From Puffinus mauretanicus (lineage: Eukaryota > Chordata > Aves > Procellariiformes > Procellariidae): a stretch of DNA of 64,000 nt. Each line of letters starts with the position of its first letter. Position 1 is the stretch's first letter. A model generated the notes under the pieces. It saw only the letters and a list, made by a program, of their open reading frames with translations, had not been told where the DNA came from and did no database searches. The position numbers and the translations under genes were made by a program. Below are positions 37,205-48,400 of this stretch, piece after piece. The stretch is from positions 520,112 to 584,111 of the forward strand of contig JAJKFH010001826.1 in the NCBI GenBank assembly GCA_023333565.1. The letters are read 5' to 3'.

Positions 37205-40082
37205 ATGTAACTTTTCTGTAATATTCATATTGTTGTTATCCCTAACTATTATCAGTTTCTATAATCTCATGCATTATGGCCAGATCTTAAAATATTAAAT
37301 GTCCAAATTAGTTTTACACTGAAATTTTTAAAAAGTGTATGTATTTCATAGAAAAAACTCTTTATATGCTGAACATTTCTCAAAACAGCACCTCCCGCTG
37401 TCAATGTCTATGCCCCATGAGCAGCTGAGCTGAGATGCTACTGACAAAAACTAGAAGAGTACACAAATGATAAATTAGTCAGCTTTGTAGAAGTCAGGAA
37501 TGCAATCCAATAATGATACTGTAGATGACAGCATTTTATTTAGCTGAGAGATAGTGCATATTATACAGCTATATTTCATCAAGAAACTATCTTAATTTAT
37601 TTAAACACATTTCATAAATGATACAAAAGAAAATACAGTTTATCTTCTTGAACAATGTACTTGTAAACACAAGCACATTTTTACTGTAATGTTAGTAGAT
37701 TAATCTGATGTTTATGCTTATTCCTTTAATAATTCCTATAGTTATTTTACTTTGTTTATTAACTTTTGAACCAAGATTGAACAAAACCAGTAAAGGCAAA
37801 ATCATAAACAATAGCATGGGCCAAATTTAGACCAGATGTCACACAAATAACAGATGAAGTCTACTCAATTTCTTCAGACACTGAAATAAACTGAAATCCT
37901 ACATACACACCATTGCAGACCTGATATCACTGTTATACCTCGTGCATTCTTAAAAAGATATTGCAAGTACTTCTGGTTTACTACGACTTATGACAGCAGT
38001 ATGGAATAAGATAACCAAATACACCTTGCAAAAATGACAGTTGAATAAATCATTACTTAATGATTTAAGCACAGGATGAATTGGACTGATTGATAAATAT
38101 AATGGTCTTGGCCAGTTTTACAAGTTTACATTTTTCTCACATCGTAAGGGACTGTAATGAACACCTTGCCCGACATCCTACATGACTTCACGCAGAAACA
38201 TTTCACTGAGTAGGGGAACTTTAGCTCATATCGCCCTCGCATCATCTTCTGGAAGGGATCTGGTCTTGATTTTAAAACTATCAGGAATCCTGATAACCAC
38301 TGTAATCAATGTCGGTTTTGCTGCCATTTGATTTCACATCGTTAATTAGGAAGCACTTTTTCATACCTTTAGAGACGAGTAACTAACCACAACAGAGAAT
38401 TCATCAGGTCTGCCTCAGCTCTCCACACCTCGGATCGTACTCATTACAACTGGGGTACTTCAGCTGACCCGAGGCATCAACAGAAGAGCTACCCTCCTCC
38501 AGAACACAGCAGTCTGACATTAAACATTAGTACGGTATTTACGTTAATGCATGTTTGGCGGCATTACTCAGTCCTATAAGGTGATGACCTAACCCTCCTA
38601 ATACTTCTAAAAAAGCAAACGAAAGTATGTTCAAGCTTTGTGTACTATATATGTTATACATTTTCCTACAGGCAGATCTCACACACTGACATTTTAAGAC
38701 CTTAATTAAAGTTGATTTATTTACAAATGGTATGTTTTCAACTCTCAGAAATGATGTATTTAATGTTTTATTTTTAAACACAATTAAAAAATAATATATA
38801 AATATATACATACTGCAAATGTAATACAGATAACAAATTCATTTAAGCCCATTTATGCACATTAGTGACACACCATGTGGCAGAAAGACTAGGACTACAA
38901 GAAGACCCCTTGGCGATTTATTTTATATTAAATCCCTAATGGCCTCTTCTCATCTTTGCAAAAATATGCACAAAAGTCCAGACTATGCAGCCATTGAAAT
39001 GAATGGTTATTTATTTGCTAAACGAGAACCCTATGTTTAATGTTCCTTAGACATAAGGTAGTCTGCAAAAGTCGCATTCCTACAGCTCCATACATCATTT
39101 ATTTTACATACCCTAACTTCTCACAACAGGCATCAGAAAAATATCTCTGAACAGCATTGCTATTGTAAGTTGCTGAGAATTTTGTTTCCAATTCCATTAC
39201 TGGAAGATTAAATGTTAACATGTTTACTTGGGATTTTCTTCTTGTTTTGTTTTTAGCATTAAAAACAAATTCATGGACCAATCTGATGCCATTTAAAATA
39301 TGTTTATATTTATACTGCAAGAAAAAAGTTCCCAAATACATAACCATGGTCCAATCATTACAGACAGATAACAAAAGTTCAAACCTTCTAACATGTTGTA
39401 ATTTCACTTAACCGTGTGCAATAGTCTACCTAGCACTTGTTTGACAGCTCCAGCTGAGACAGAGATTCTAGATTTGCTTTACAGAAATATTAAAAGCATC
39501 ACTTTTCATAATACACAAATAAAATTGTCCAAATTAGTAACACAGTTGCATGTCATACTACTACTACAAAACAGCCTGAAAATTAAACCGTGTCTCTGAG
39601 ATCAGGCTATTTATTCATTAGGAAGCAGATCCACTGTGCACCCAAATATTTCTAAATTTCCTAAGTTACAGTTGCTGGAACAGCCACTGTGAGTTTCTCT
39701 GACACACAGAGGACAAAGAGGAAAGTTGCTGCAAGAGCCAGAACTTTCCCTTGGTACCATCCCCAACTCATTTGGGCTACTAGATGCTACCTAAGGTTAG
39801 TTGAGCTCACTGTGCTGGCATGAACTTGCAGGTCACTTTCCTGGGGCAACAACACTGGTGACAGCAGCCTCCACTGAGGCTGTGATGTTTTCTCTAAACC
39901 TCTGGGTTGGCACCCCCATAGAGGTGGCTCCAACCTTACGATACTAAAAGATTATACAACCTCTACAGCCTGGAAACTGTCTTTATGAAGTATTCAGATA
40001 CCATGGCCAGAAACATGAACAAGAACCTCAACAGATCGGTCAGCCTTCAGAACGCACGTGTTCCCCTGTCTGTAGCAGCCAA

Positions 40083-40125
40083 CAGCAGACAATTTTCAGT
40101 TTTCAGTCAGCAGACAATTTTCAGT
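40083..40125. repeat. 18-bp direct duplication, 25-bp period
   Basis: CAGCAGACAATTTTCAGT occurs at 40,083-40,100 and 40,108-40,125. TTTTCAGT sub-repeats lie between and after the copies. It is a local tandem duplication in intron 6. Confidence 0.8.
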
Positions 40126-43100
40126 CAGTTTTCAACTGACTGCCCTGCTTCTCCCTGGAGAAACTTGATTTTCTATCTATCTTCCTAAGTTACTGCAAGT
40201 TCTGTGAGCAGTTAGCATTTTCATGAATCAAAAGACTAAGGACTTAGTCCAACAAACACGTTATTAAGCTACAACATCATGAGCCATTTCATCTAAATGA
40301 CACTCATGAAACCTGGATTGTTCTTCTGGTGCACTACACTTAAGAAAGCAGAGAACAGAGTTCAGTTTACAAAGGAAGTATTCCTTTCTCAGGAAAAAAA
40401 TGACTTTCACAGAAAGTCACATTGAGAAGATATTTCTCATTTCCAAGAGAATTCCAGCAGAGAACAAGCAAAATATACTCTCAGGGTATAACATAATGTA
40501 ACAGAAATTAACTGTAACGCATGCACTCCACTTTGCTACAATATCCTATGAGTAATCATTATTATGACTTGGGGAAACTTTCCGGCAAAGGCAATAAAAA
40601 TAACTGTGATGTGGGCACTGTCACTTTTCGTTTGTCACTCTTGAAAAAATGCTGCTCTGCATGTGAAATCCAAGTAGCATACGCTCTGGCAGCCAGTCAT
40701 TAGAGACACAGGTCTGATTTCAACTTACAGCTTTAATGCCACCTAAATCCAGGAAGCCCAGATCCAAAGGCACTTATCTCAAAGCCGCATATAGACTCTT
40801 ACAGAAACCTAAACACAGGCACTCAAAATGCCTTCCCTGCCTTTATCACTAACGACAACACTGTCTATTCCTTCAATATCTGAAAGATTCGCTTTTATCA
40901 AGACACTTAAAACTCAGTTAGTTGACAACAAGAAAGCCAACAGACAAGGGATGTAAATCACACACTGTTGATTGATTATCAGTATGTACATACAAATAAA
41001 GCACTGAGATCCACTGCGCTACTATTTTTGCATTCATGTCTGTCTTTATGAGAAACTGGAATGTACCTGCATGTCTGAGTACTGCTATGCAATAGTATTA
41101 ACTTACAACTGATGACTTATTAGTTACCATCATTCCATTCCTTATAAAGTACAGAACTTAGAAAACGTTCCCACAGATACTAGGAAATCTGTACCAATAC
41201 TAATAAAAATAGGGTTTATAGCAACATATCTAACACAAGCTTCAATTAATTTAAATTCATGGCACATTTATGAAATAAAAGATTAATATCCTCATTTACA
41301 GAGGGGAAACTGAGGAAACTATTTATTTATTTAACATAGGAAATCAGCAGTAGAGAAGGGAAAGGAACTTAGCTCCAGATCAAGACTTTGCTAAAAGGAG
41401 CATCCACCCTCTCAAGAACAGAGAATTATTTCAGAATCTGCTTGCAGTAAAGATCTGTAAAACTTGCCATAAAAACAGAAATAAGGAAGGCTTAGAATCA
41501 CATGACTTAGAATCATGTGCTACTGAGTTGTGACATTTGTTAGAATATCAGACTTACTAATCTCTGTCTTTACTATTGTGAAACTCTGAAATCAGAGCTT
41601 GAGTGTTGAGCTGCAACACTTTCACTCTTCATGATACACGCAGCAGGGAATGCATGGTTGTGAACAGCTTACTCTACACAACTATAATCGTATAATCATC
41701 ATCTTTGTTCTTAGCAGTATCGCCTACAAGGTAAACCATTGACCCAAGGCAAATAATCAAGCCTATAGAAAGCACTTTAATGAAAGATACTTTTGCATAC
41801 CTGTTGATTTAAAAAAAAAAATCTTGACCTTGTGAGATTTCTGAAGAAGCAAACACATTAGAGATTCAACACCTGCAGCAAAGCCAAGCCTGCTCTTCAT
41901 GTTCCCGTAATGTTTTATCAGGTAACGTCTGAAGATGAATAACAAATTATTACTCAGCATTATTACTGCTGAGAAAATCCTGAAGTCATTAAAGTTTGTG
42001 TAACAGAATTCTAAACTGAATAGACAGACAGGTCAGGACAGTTTTGTCTATAATTCCCTTATATGTATTATGTTTCTGATACTGGGTGAAGTAACGAGTG
42101 CAGAACGTTTTTACAAGCTATCTCCCTTACCATCACACAGACCATATCAAGCCCTGGCTCTAATAAGAGTAAGTAAAAATGGTCTTGTGCTGGTCAAGCA
42201 CTGTAAATCAGGGAGTTCAGAAAATGTTTGAACAAAGGGCAAAAATGCAGGAAATGCAAAACTGATCTCCACCCCAACTGTGAAATCTCAGTACAAAGTG
42301 TGACTTTGTAAACATTGTAACTAGTTACTCCCCTGAAAAATTAGCTCTTTCTGAAGGAAACTATTCACCGCAGAACAACAGAGAGCAAAAAATGGAGAGA
42401 GATACCTGTAACTTCCAGAAAAATACCATCAAAAGTGCTAGTAATAAAATTACTTAATAGATTGGGATTAAAAACCAGTAAAACACTAATCAGTTTGTTC
42501 TTTTTACAAGCAACTGAATCTCCTTTTTCTTCCATGATGGCTACTAGGTATGTCCGAAGAAAAACAATTATGAAACGTTTATTGCTTGACCACCAGATCT
42601 TGACATTCCTTTAACAAAGTATGTCAGCATCAAATGTTACACAATCACTGAAAAAATTTTGAAAATTTGCCTCCTTTTAGGGCTATGAAAACCTACTCTT
42701 GCCAAATTCAATTTGTGAGTTGCGGCCAAAAGGAAGACAAGTTTTAGGTTATGATTAATTTGAATATGTAGAGTAGTAAAGATGAGCTCAGCCACATTTA
42801 GCTGGAGCTTAGATCTGTGGAGTGCAAGGCCTGCATTCTACACAGTCTATTAAAAAAGATTAAAAGGAAAATAAATAAAAAGAAAATGCAATGCTAAAGC
42901 TAGCTCCTAATTACTAGCCCTGTGTGTCCACCATTCACTGAAACTGACAGAATAAAAGAGAAGGATTTAAATGAAAAGAAGAAGATTTTATTAAGAATTT
43001 TTTAAAATCCCATTTCCTTTTTTGGGGATTTATCGTAAAATACTCTTTCCCCATCGCCTTTTCTCCCAACCTTGGCATAATTTTCAGGAGCAAAATTATG

Positions 43101-43463
43101 GTTCACGAAGCAGTGCAGGTTTGGTGGCTGGTAAAAATTGCTTGACACTGAGAAACTAACCAAGAAACTAACAGATTCTGCTTCATTTCTTGAAGCTCTG
43201 CTACCCAAGTTGCTTTGTACATTTTAGTACACAAGCAGAAATCTGTGGATAATTATTAGCTGGCTTGCACCACAAACTTCTTCAACTACAGAAGCACCTT
43301 ATTTTTTGTAAAATGCATCACAAAAGACATGTTGTAAGAAGTCTCATAGGATGTACACAGGGAAGAACTATTCAAGTCATTTTTTTTTAGTGCCATTTGA
43401 AGTAAAATAAAGTTTTGATTCAAGTAAAATGCAAAAGTAGAAGATGACAACTTCTTTTGCATG

Positions 43464-44006
43464 TGTCCTGGTTTCGGCTGGGATAAAGTTAATTTTCTTT
43501 CTAGTAGCTGGTATAGTGCTGTGTTTCGCATTTAGGACGAGAATAACGTTGATAACACACTGATGTTTTAGTTACCGCTGAGCTACCCAGAGCCAAGGCC
43601 TTTTCTGCTTCTCAGCCCACCCCACCAGCCAGCAGGCTGGGGGTGCACAAGACACTGGGAGGGGACACAGCTGGGACAGCTGACCCCAACTGACCAAAGG
43701 GGTATTCCATACCATATGACGTCAGGCTCAGCATATAAACTAGGGGAAAAGCTGGCCGGGGGTCCGCTGCTCAGGAACTGGCTGGGCATTGGTCAGCAGG
43801 TGGTGAGCAATTGCATGGTGCATCACTTGTTTTGTATATTCTTTTATCATTATTTTCCCTTTCTTTTCTGTCCTGTTAAGTTGTCTTCATCTCAACCCAT
43901 GAGTTTTACCTTTTTTTTTTTTTAATCTCTCCCCCATCCCACTGTGGAAGTGGAGTAAGCGAACAGCTGTGTGGTGTTTAGCTGCCTGCCGGGTTAAACC
44001 ACAACA
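43464..44006 (+). mobile_element. Solo LTR of an avian ERVL-type endogenous retrovirus
   Basis: A 543-bp element begins TGTCCTGGTTTCGGCTGGGA and ends AACCACAACA, the TG...CA ends of a retroviral LTR. It is flanked by identical 5-bp target duplications, GCATG at 43,459-43,463 and 44,007-44,011. The sequence resembles an LTR family I know to be common in neoavian genomes (zebra finch ERVL-like LTRs); the exact family name needs a Repbase search. It carries a CRE palindrome TGACGTCA (43,717-43,724) and a TATAAA box (43,734-43,739), so its promoter would point along the + strand, antisense to PRUNE2. No internal retroviral genes are present, which fits loss by LTR-LTR recombination. It ends in a T-run and a pyrimidine-rich part before the final CA. 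Confidence 0.9.
43717..43739 (+). promoter_or_regulatory. LTR core promoter: CRE and TATA box
   Basis: A perfect cAMP-response element, TGACGTCA, is followed ten bases later by TATAAA within the solo LTR. The pairing is typical of a pol II LTR promoter. Whether it is active in its intron 6 position is unknown. Confidence 0.6.
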
Positions 44007-44011
44007 GCATG

Positions 44012-44982
44012 TCAAATACTTTTGTATGGGTGACCTTCAGGCAAATGGTGAGATGGTAAATTGCAAATATATACTATGTAAAAGTGTCTCTTTGTTGTTG
44101 AGATTTTCTTCAATCTAGTTAGTTTTATTTTTAATCAGTATATCAGTATGCAAACTTCCATCAGAAGTAATACTGCCATATCATACTTGTTCAGTGATCT
44201 AAATATTAATATTTTTTAATTAATATTTTTACATAATAGCCAGTAACATTTATACCTACTTCAGGACAAGGTAAATAGCTATTGACATGCATAACACAAA
44301 TCATTTGAAATAAGGATACAGAACATACTACGCAACAGTTTTCCCTAAGCAATTACAGAATGTTTGGGACTAGTCAAAAAAGAAAATCCAAGCAGCCACT
44401 TTCAGGCTGTCTCAGGGATACTCATAAAGACAAATCTACAGTTTTGATCCAAAAGATCAAAATTCTAGGAACTTCTGCCCTATTGAGGTCCTTTTGTTTC
44501 TACCAATATTTTCTTTTAGGCAATGTGGCAATGGACACACTTCATTACACAGTTTCAAGGTAGGTTTATAGAAGGCATAAAAGAATAGGCCCTCCTCTAA
44601 AAAACCTGCGAGAGAGTTGGAGTGGCTTTATAAGTTGTATGCCATACTGTAAGTGAAAGGCAGGACAAAGTCCTAGTTAGTAACTACCTACTGAAGTAGA
44701 CAGACAGAAAAGCTCACACCTTCAATTCACCCAAAGGCTGCGATTTGCTGATGCCATTGTTTTAACGCACCATGGTACAGGCTAACAGGAAGGAATAATC
44801 AGATGCATAACAATGTAAGTCAGACTACAAACAGCTACTGCTTCCCTCAAAGTTAATTAAATCACTGAAAATTCTGCTCATATATAATCTTGAGAAAATA
44901 ACAGGCTCAAAATTTTTGTTAAAGAACCGTCTCCTATGCAATAGGGCTGTTTACCAACTACGTTGTTTAGGTTTCCTCTTAC
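44012..44982 (-). other. PRUNE2 intron 6, 5' end
   Basis: About 1 kb of AT-rich intron between the solo LTR and exon 6. It includes the GTAAGAGG donor of exon 6. Nothing else was recognised. Confidence 0.75.
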
Positions 44983-45077
44983 CTCCAGTGTCATGTACAC
45001 AGTGCTAATTGCTACTTTGATTTCTCCATCTGAAATCTCCTTGATATCCTTCAGCATAACCTCCTCAATACTTACAC
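44983..45077 (-). CDS. PRUNE2: PRUNE2 exon 6: DHHA2 domain
   Basis: This 95-bp exon is too short to stand out as an open frame but is unambiguous. It translates as GVSIEEVMLKDIKEISDGE followed by IKVAISTVYMTLE. The acceptor is AAACAG and the donor is GTAAGAGG; it enters in phase 1 and leaves in phase 0. PRUNE1 has GLTTEQMLRKD, VKVAISAIYMDLE at the same place, ending at the same exon boundary. The segment belongs to the DHHA2 substrate-binding domain of prune proteins. It is followed by the 36-kb intron 6. Confidence 0.93.
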
Positions 45078-47660
45078 CTGTTTGAGAACAGAAAGGGATT
45101 TCAATACATACAAGTATCTACAGCTGACCAGATGCAGCAACATAAATTAAAAACACAGCTTAGACCTCAATGCTGAGCCTTCTGTATTTTAGGACATCCT
45201 ATGAAAAAATGAAAACCAACATTTAATATTTCAATGCTTAATGTTTCTAGAGGGATTTTTTAAGCAAGGAAGAGATTTAAAGGGATGGGGGGAAGCAAAC
45301 GGTGAAGAATTAAGTCTCCTGCAATGAAGTTGTGTGAACACTCAAATTTTTTAAGCAAACTGAATTCCAGATGACGATAAATGGAGAGAGAAAGCATTCC
45401 TATGGTCTAATATGAAATCACTAATATGAAACACTTTTGGAATGAGTAATATATTGAAAAGCACATGTGGAATACTATGGTATTTATAAAATATTCAGAA
45501 GCAAAGCATTTAAGATATTCTGTAAAAAGTCATTCAACCTTTCTGACCTTCCCCACAAATTGATACCAACACAATGGGTTTTTCTTATGTACATCAAATG
45601 GTGAATGAACCAACTAGATGTTTATGTACCACAGAAGCAAAAGTACATATTATCATCAGAAACAACAGTGTAAAATTGGAATTGCTTCAGACTGCAACCA
45701 AACATGTTGATATGTTTAAGTACAATGTATTGAAAATCCATGACTAAGTTTCTTTAATGGGACATGTCTGTCTAAAATGCTGTGAAGATTCTCTAAATAA
45801 ATATGTATCATGTATAGGAACATGGTCATATCACACAATCAAAAATACAGATATAATAGCCAAACGTCTATATAAAGAAAGCTGCAAGCCACTTACTTCA
45901 GTGCAGGGTGGCAACTAAAATGTCCACAGACTTTTAAAGCTTAGCAGCATAACATCCAAAATGTGTTCGCATGACTGATTTTTAAGAGGCAGCCAAATAC
46001 CAGCTTAAGCCAAAGAAATGAATGCTCTCGTTACTGTTCCCGTATAGAGTCCAGCTACTGCATTCAATCCAATGACAAGACGAACTGGCTAATGTTCACA
46101 TATTTATTATATTTATGTAACTGCTCTTTTAAAAATATTTACAAGTAGCCTGTAGACTTTCTGGTGGGCTACAGCCCACTGTGCCTCAAAAAACAAATTC
46201 ATGAATTCGGGCCAATAAATCATTATTTCTGCATGAAACTGAGAACTTCTTTGCTGAATTGCCCTAATACTGCCTGAAATAACAGGTACATAAGATAAAA
46301 TATTCAGCAGAGGTTAGAGTCTTCAAAGGACTTCAGAAACTCAACAGCACCTTACTAATACAAATGCCACATGAATATATGCAGTGCTAAGTATGTACCT
46401 CGTAATACACAGCAAAGAGCGGCTACGAGACAAAAAAAGGGTGTGTATGACATTACTCGCCTCATGTGGCATATAAAAATGATCGGCAACCAATGCCATG
46501 CAGACTGAATCCGTTGTATCCACTTGTCCAAGTTTTGCGTTTGGTATTAGGGTAAACTTCATGGGCCAAGTACATGACAAACATTACTAAACCATCTTCC
46601 CAGGCAACTGGCAGAACTAAGAACTGAGCTCCACAAAAGCCACCTGGGTCTCTCCAATCCAGGCTGCATTCAGTTCATTTCTGAACTATGACTCCTTGAC
46701 TAATGTCTGGAGGAACTTCAGGGAACTATGTGAAGATTTATAGCCCTGAATTAATTTAGCTTGTGACCTCACTGAAAGAAAGAGCAAAGGAGGCAGCACC
46801 TCAAATTCTGTCCTTAACCAGCAGCTAGGGCAGCCGTCTCAGGCTGACAGTCTGAATTCAGATGGGAGGATTCTGCAGATGGGCGGATAGAGAATGGTAA
46901 AAAAAGACTATGAGTCTGCATGGACTCTGTGCATACCTGATATATCTAACAAAGAAATATCTCAGTAATTCAATACTCACTCTTTTGTAACAACGTGGTA
47001 GCAAATGCCATTTAACAGAGAGTAAAAAATGTGAGAGTTATTGCAACAATTTTCTTCCGGCTTTTAGAACCTCCCTTCAAAAGCCTGCTACCAAATTTTG
47101 CGTACAGACATTCCCACTTTTGATCACTGAAAAAAATGACAACTGTGTTGAGCTAGTTCTAGCAGAAGGAAAGGAAAGAATTGCAATTTTCCCACTGCTT
47201 CCTTAATCTTGGTCTGAAGTCAAATTCACTTCACCTGTACACAGCCCTCCATAAATTTGGGAAGATTCAGAAGATAAAATCCACTCCCACACCATGTAGG
47301 CAATGGCAGCACAATTTCTGCACGTGGGCTGACTCATTGATTATGCCCCTATACTTCATCAACACAAATTCTTGACTAGCGTACACTTGTAAAAGCAATA
47401 AATGAAATAAATTGATGTTTACTTTATCTGTTAAAGCAATACAAGATTATTTAGGAGTTCAGTAATTCCTCAACAAAAATCACAATTCCATGATTCAGAA
47501 TGTAAGCCACTTAATTTAAAATTAAATATAACACATGTAACTCTCAATGAAGACAGCATGCTGCAACTATTTTCACCACACACAACGAGCCGATATATTC
47601 TGATAGAGTTACATAACTAAATTTGTAAAAGGTCTGAAAAATAGAAGCAAGTTGCACTAC
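45078..47660 (-). other. PRUNE2 intron 5
   Basis: A 2,583-bp GT-AG intron, AT-rich. No repeat family or gene was recognised in it. Confidence 0.85.
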
Positions 47661-47813
47661 CTTGTGGGTTAAACTGAGTCTCCTGGAGAACCGAGATAAT
47701 TTCCTCTCGTGGGGGAAGGTCTGGAAACTTTTCCTCCAAGATTGACAGTACTTTCTCCTGCTGCTCTGTAATTCTGTCAGCCTCCAAAGACATGCAGTTG
47801 AAGAGAATGCTTC
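47661..47813 (-). CDS. PRUNE2: PRUNE2 exon 5: end of DHH domain, start of DHHA2
   Basis: The exon encodes 51 codons, phase 1 in and out: GSILFNCMSLEADRITEQQE, then KVLSILEEKFPDLPPREEII and SVLQETQFNPQ. The acceptor is TTTCAG and the donor GTAGTG. PRUNE1 has GTIILDCVNMD at the start, where the Asp (D179 in human) is a catalytic metal ligand. Here that position is Asn in ILFNCM; human PRUNE2, from memory, has Lys. The EEKFPDLPPREEI part matches the PRUNE1 segment ALFPDLPKRNDI. This is a second lost ligand besides the DHH change in exon 3. Confidence 0.94.
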
Positions 47814-48214
47814 CTGAAACATTGAGAGACAAAAATCAATGCCTCCTGTAAACAGCAAAGAGGTACTGCAGAAACAAGAATGTTTACCGTATCGCCATCC
47901 AAGCCCTTTCCTTCTTGTTTCCACTGACGAGTTCACTGAATTAATGCTTTTCACACAGAAATATCCTCCTAACAGGAAAGCAGTTTCTGAAATCTGACCT
48001 GAGTGGCTTGTCAGGGCCTATGCTACAGCTAACTGGCTGGTCCAGCACACTTCTGTACGTCTAACACAGCTCTGCAGCGCGGCCACGAGCAAGCAGTGGG
48101 ACACCAGGGCTTGTTCCTCTCTCTAAGCATTAGACCAAGTCTTGGTACGCTTGGAAACACTCAATCCACATTGCCAACCTTCCTTCTACAGACGTGTCAA
48201 TGAACTGCTACAAC

Positions 48215-48400
48215 AGACATAAGGAAGAAATTCTTTGTGATGAGAGTGGTGAGGCACTGGAGCAGGTTGCCCAGAGAAGTTGTGGGTCCCCGTCCCTGGA
48301 AGTGCTCAAAGTCAGGCTGGATGGGGCTTCAAGCAACCTGATCTAGTGAAAGATGTCCCTGCAAGTGGCAGGGGGTTGGACTAGATGATCTTAAAGTCAT
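48215..48400 (+). mobile_element. CR1 LINE 3' fragment
   Basis: The stretch follows the well-known 3' part of avian CR1: GGAAGAAATTCTTTGTGATG, then GGCACTGGAGCAGGTTGCCC, then GGCTGGATGGGGCTTC and GGCAGGGGGTTGGACTAGAT. It breaks off after GATGATCTTAAAGTCA without the usual terminal ATTCTATG units. It is 5'-truncated, as most CR1 copies are, and lies antisense to PRUNE2 in intron 4. Confidence 0.9.

Larger units (their letters stand above)
34799..43463 (-). other. PRUNE2 intron 6, internal segment
   Basis: Non-coding intron. It includes an A15 run (about 35,688-35,702), a 24-bp-period duplication at 37,165-37,204, a 25-bp-period duplication at 40,083-40,125, and very AT-rich sequence at 38,700-38,825. 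No gene, tRNA or known repeat was recognised. Confidence 0.65.

Noticed and set aside
8870..44982. A PCA3 orthologue in intron 6
   Set aside because: The position is right, but PCA3 is poorly conserved outside primates and no sequence here could be matched to it by eye.
47544..47954. 136-residue minus-strand frame covering exon 5
   Set aside because: It is the wrong frame over exon 5; the true frame gives the conserved prune sequence from 47,813 to 47,661.
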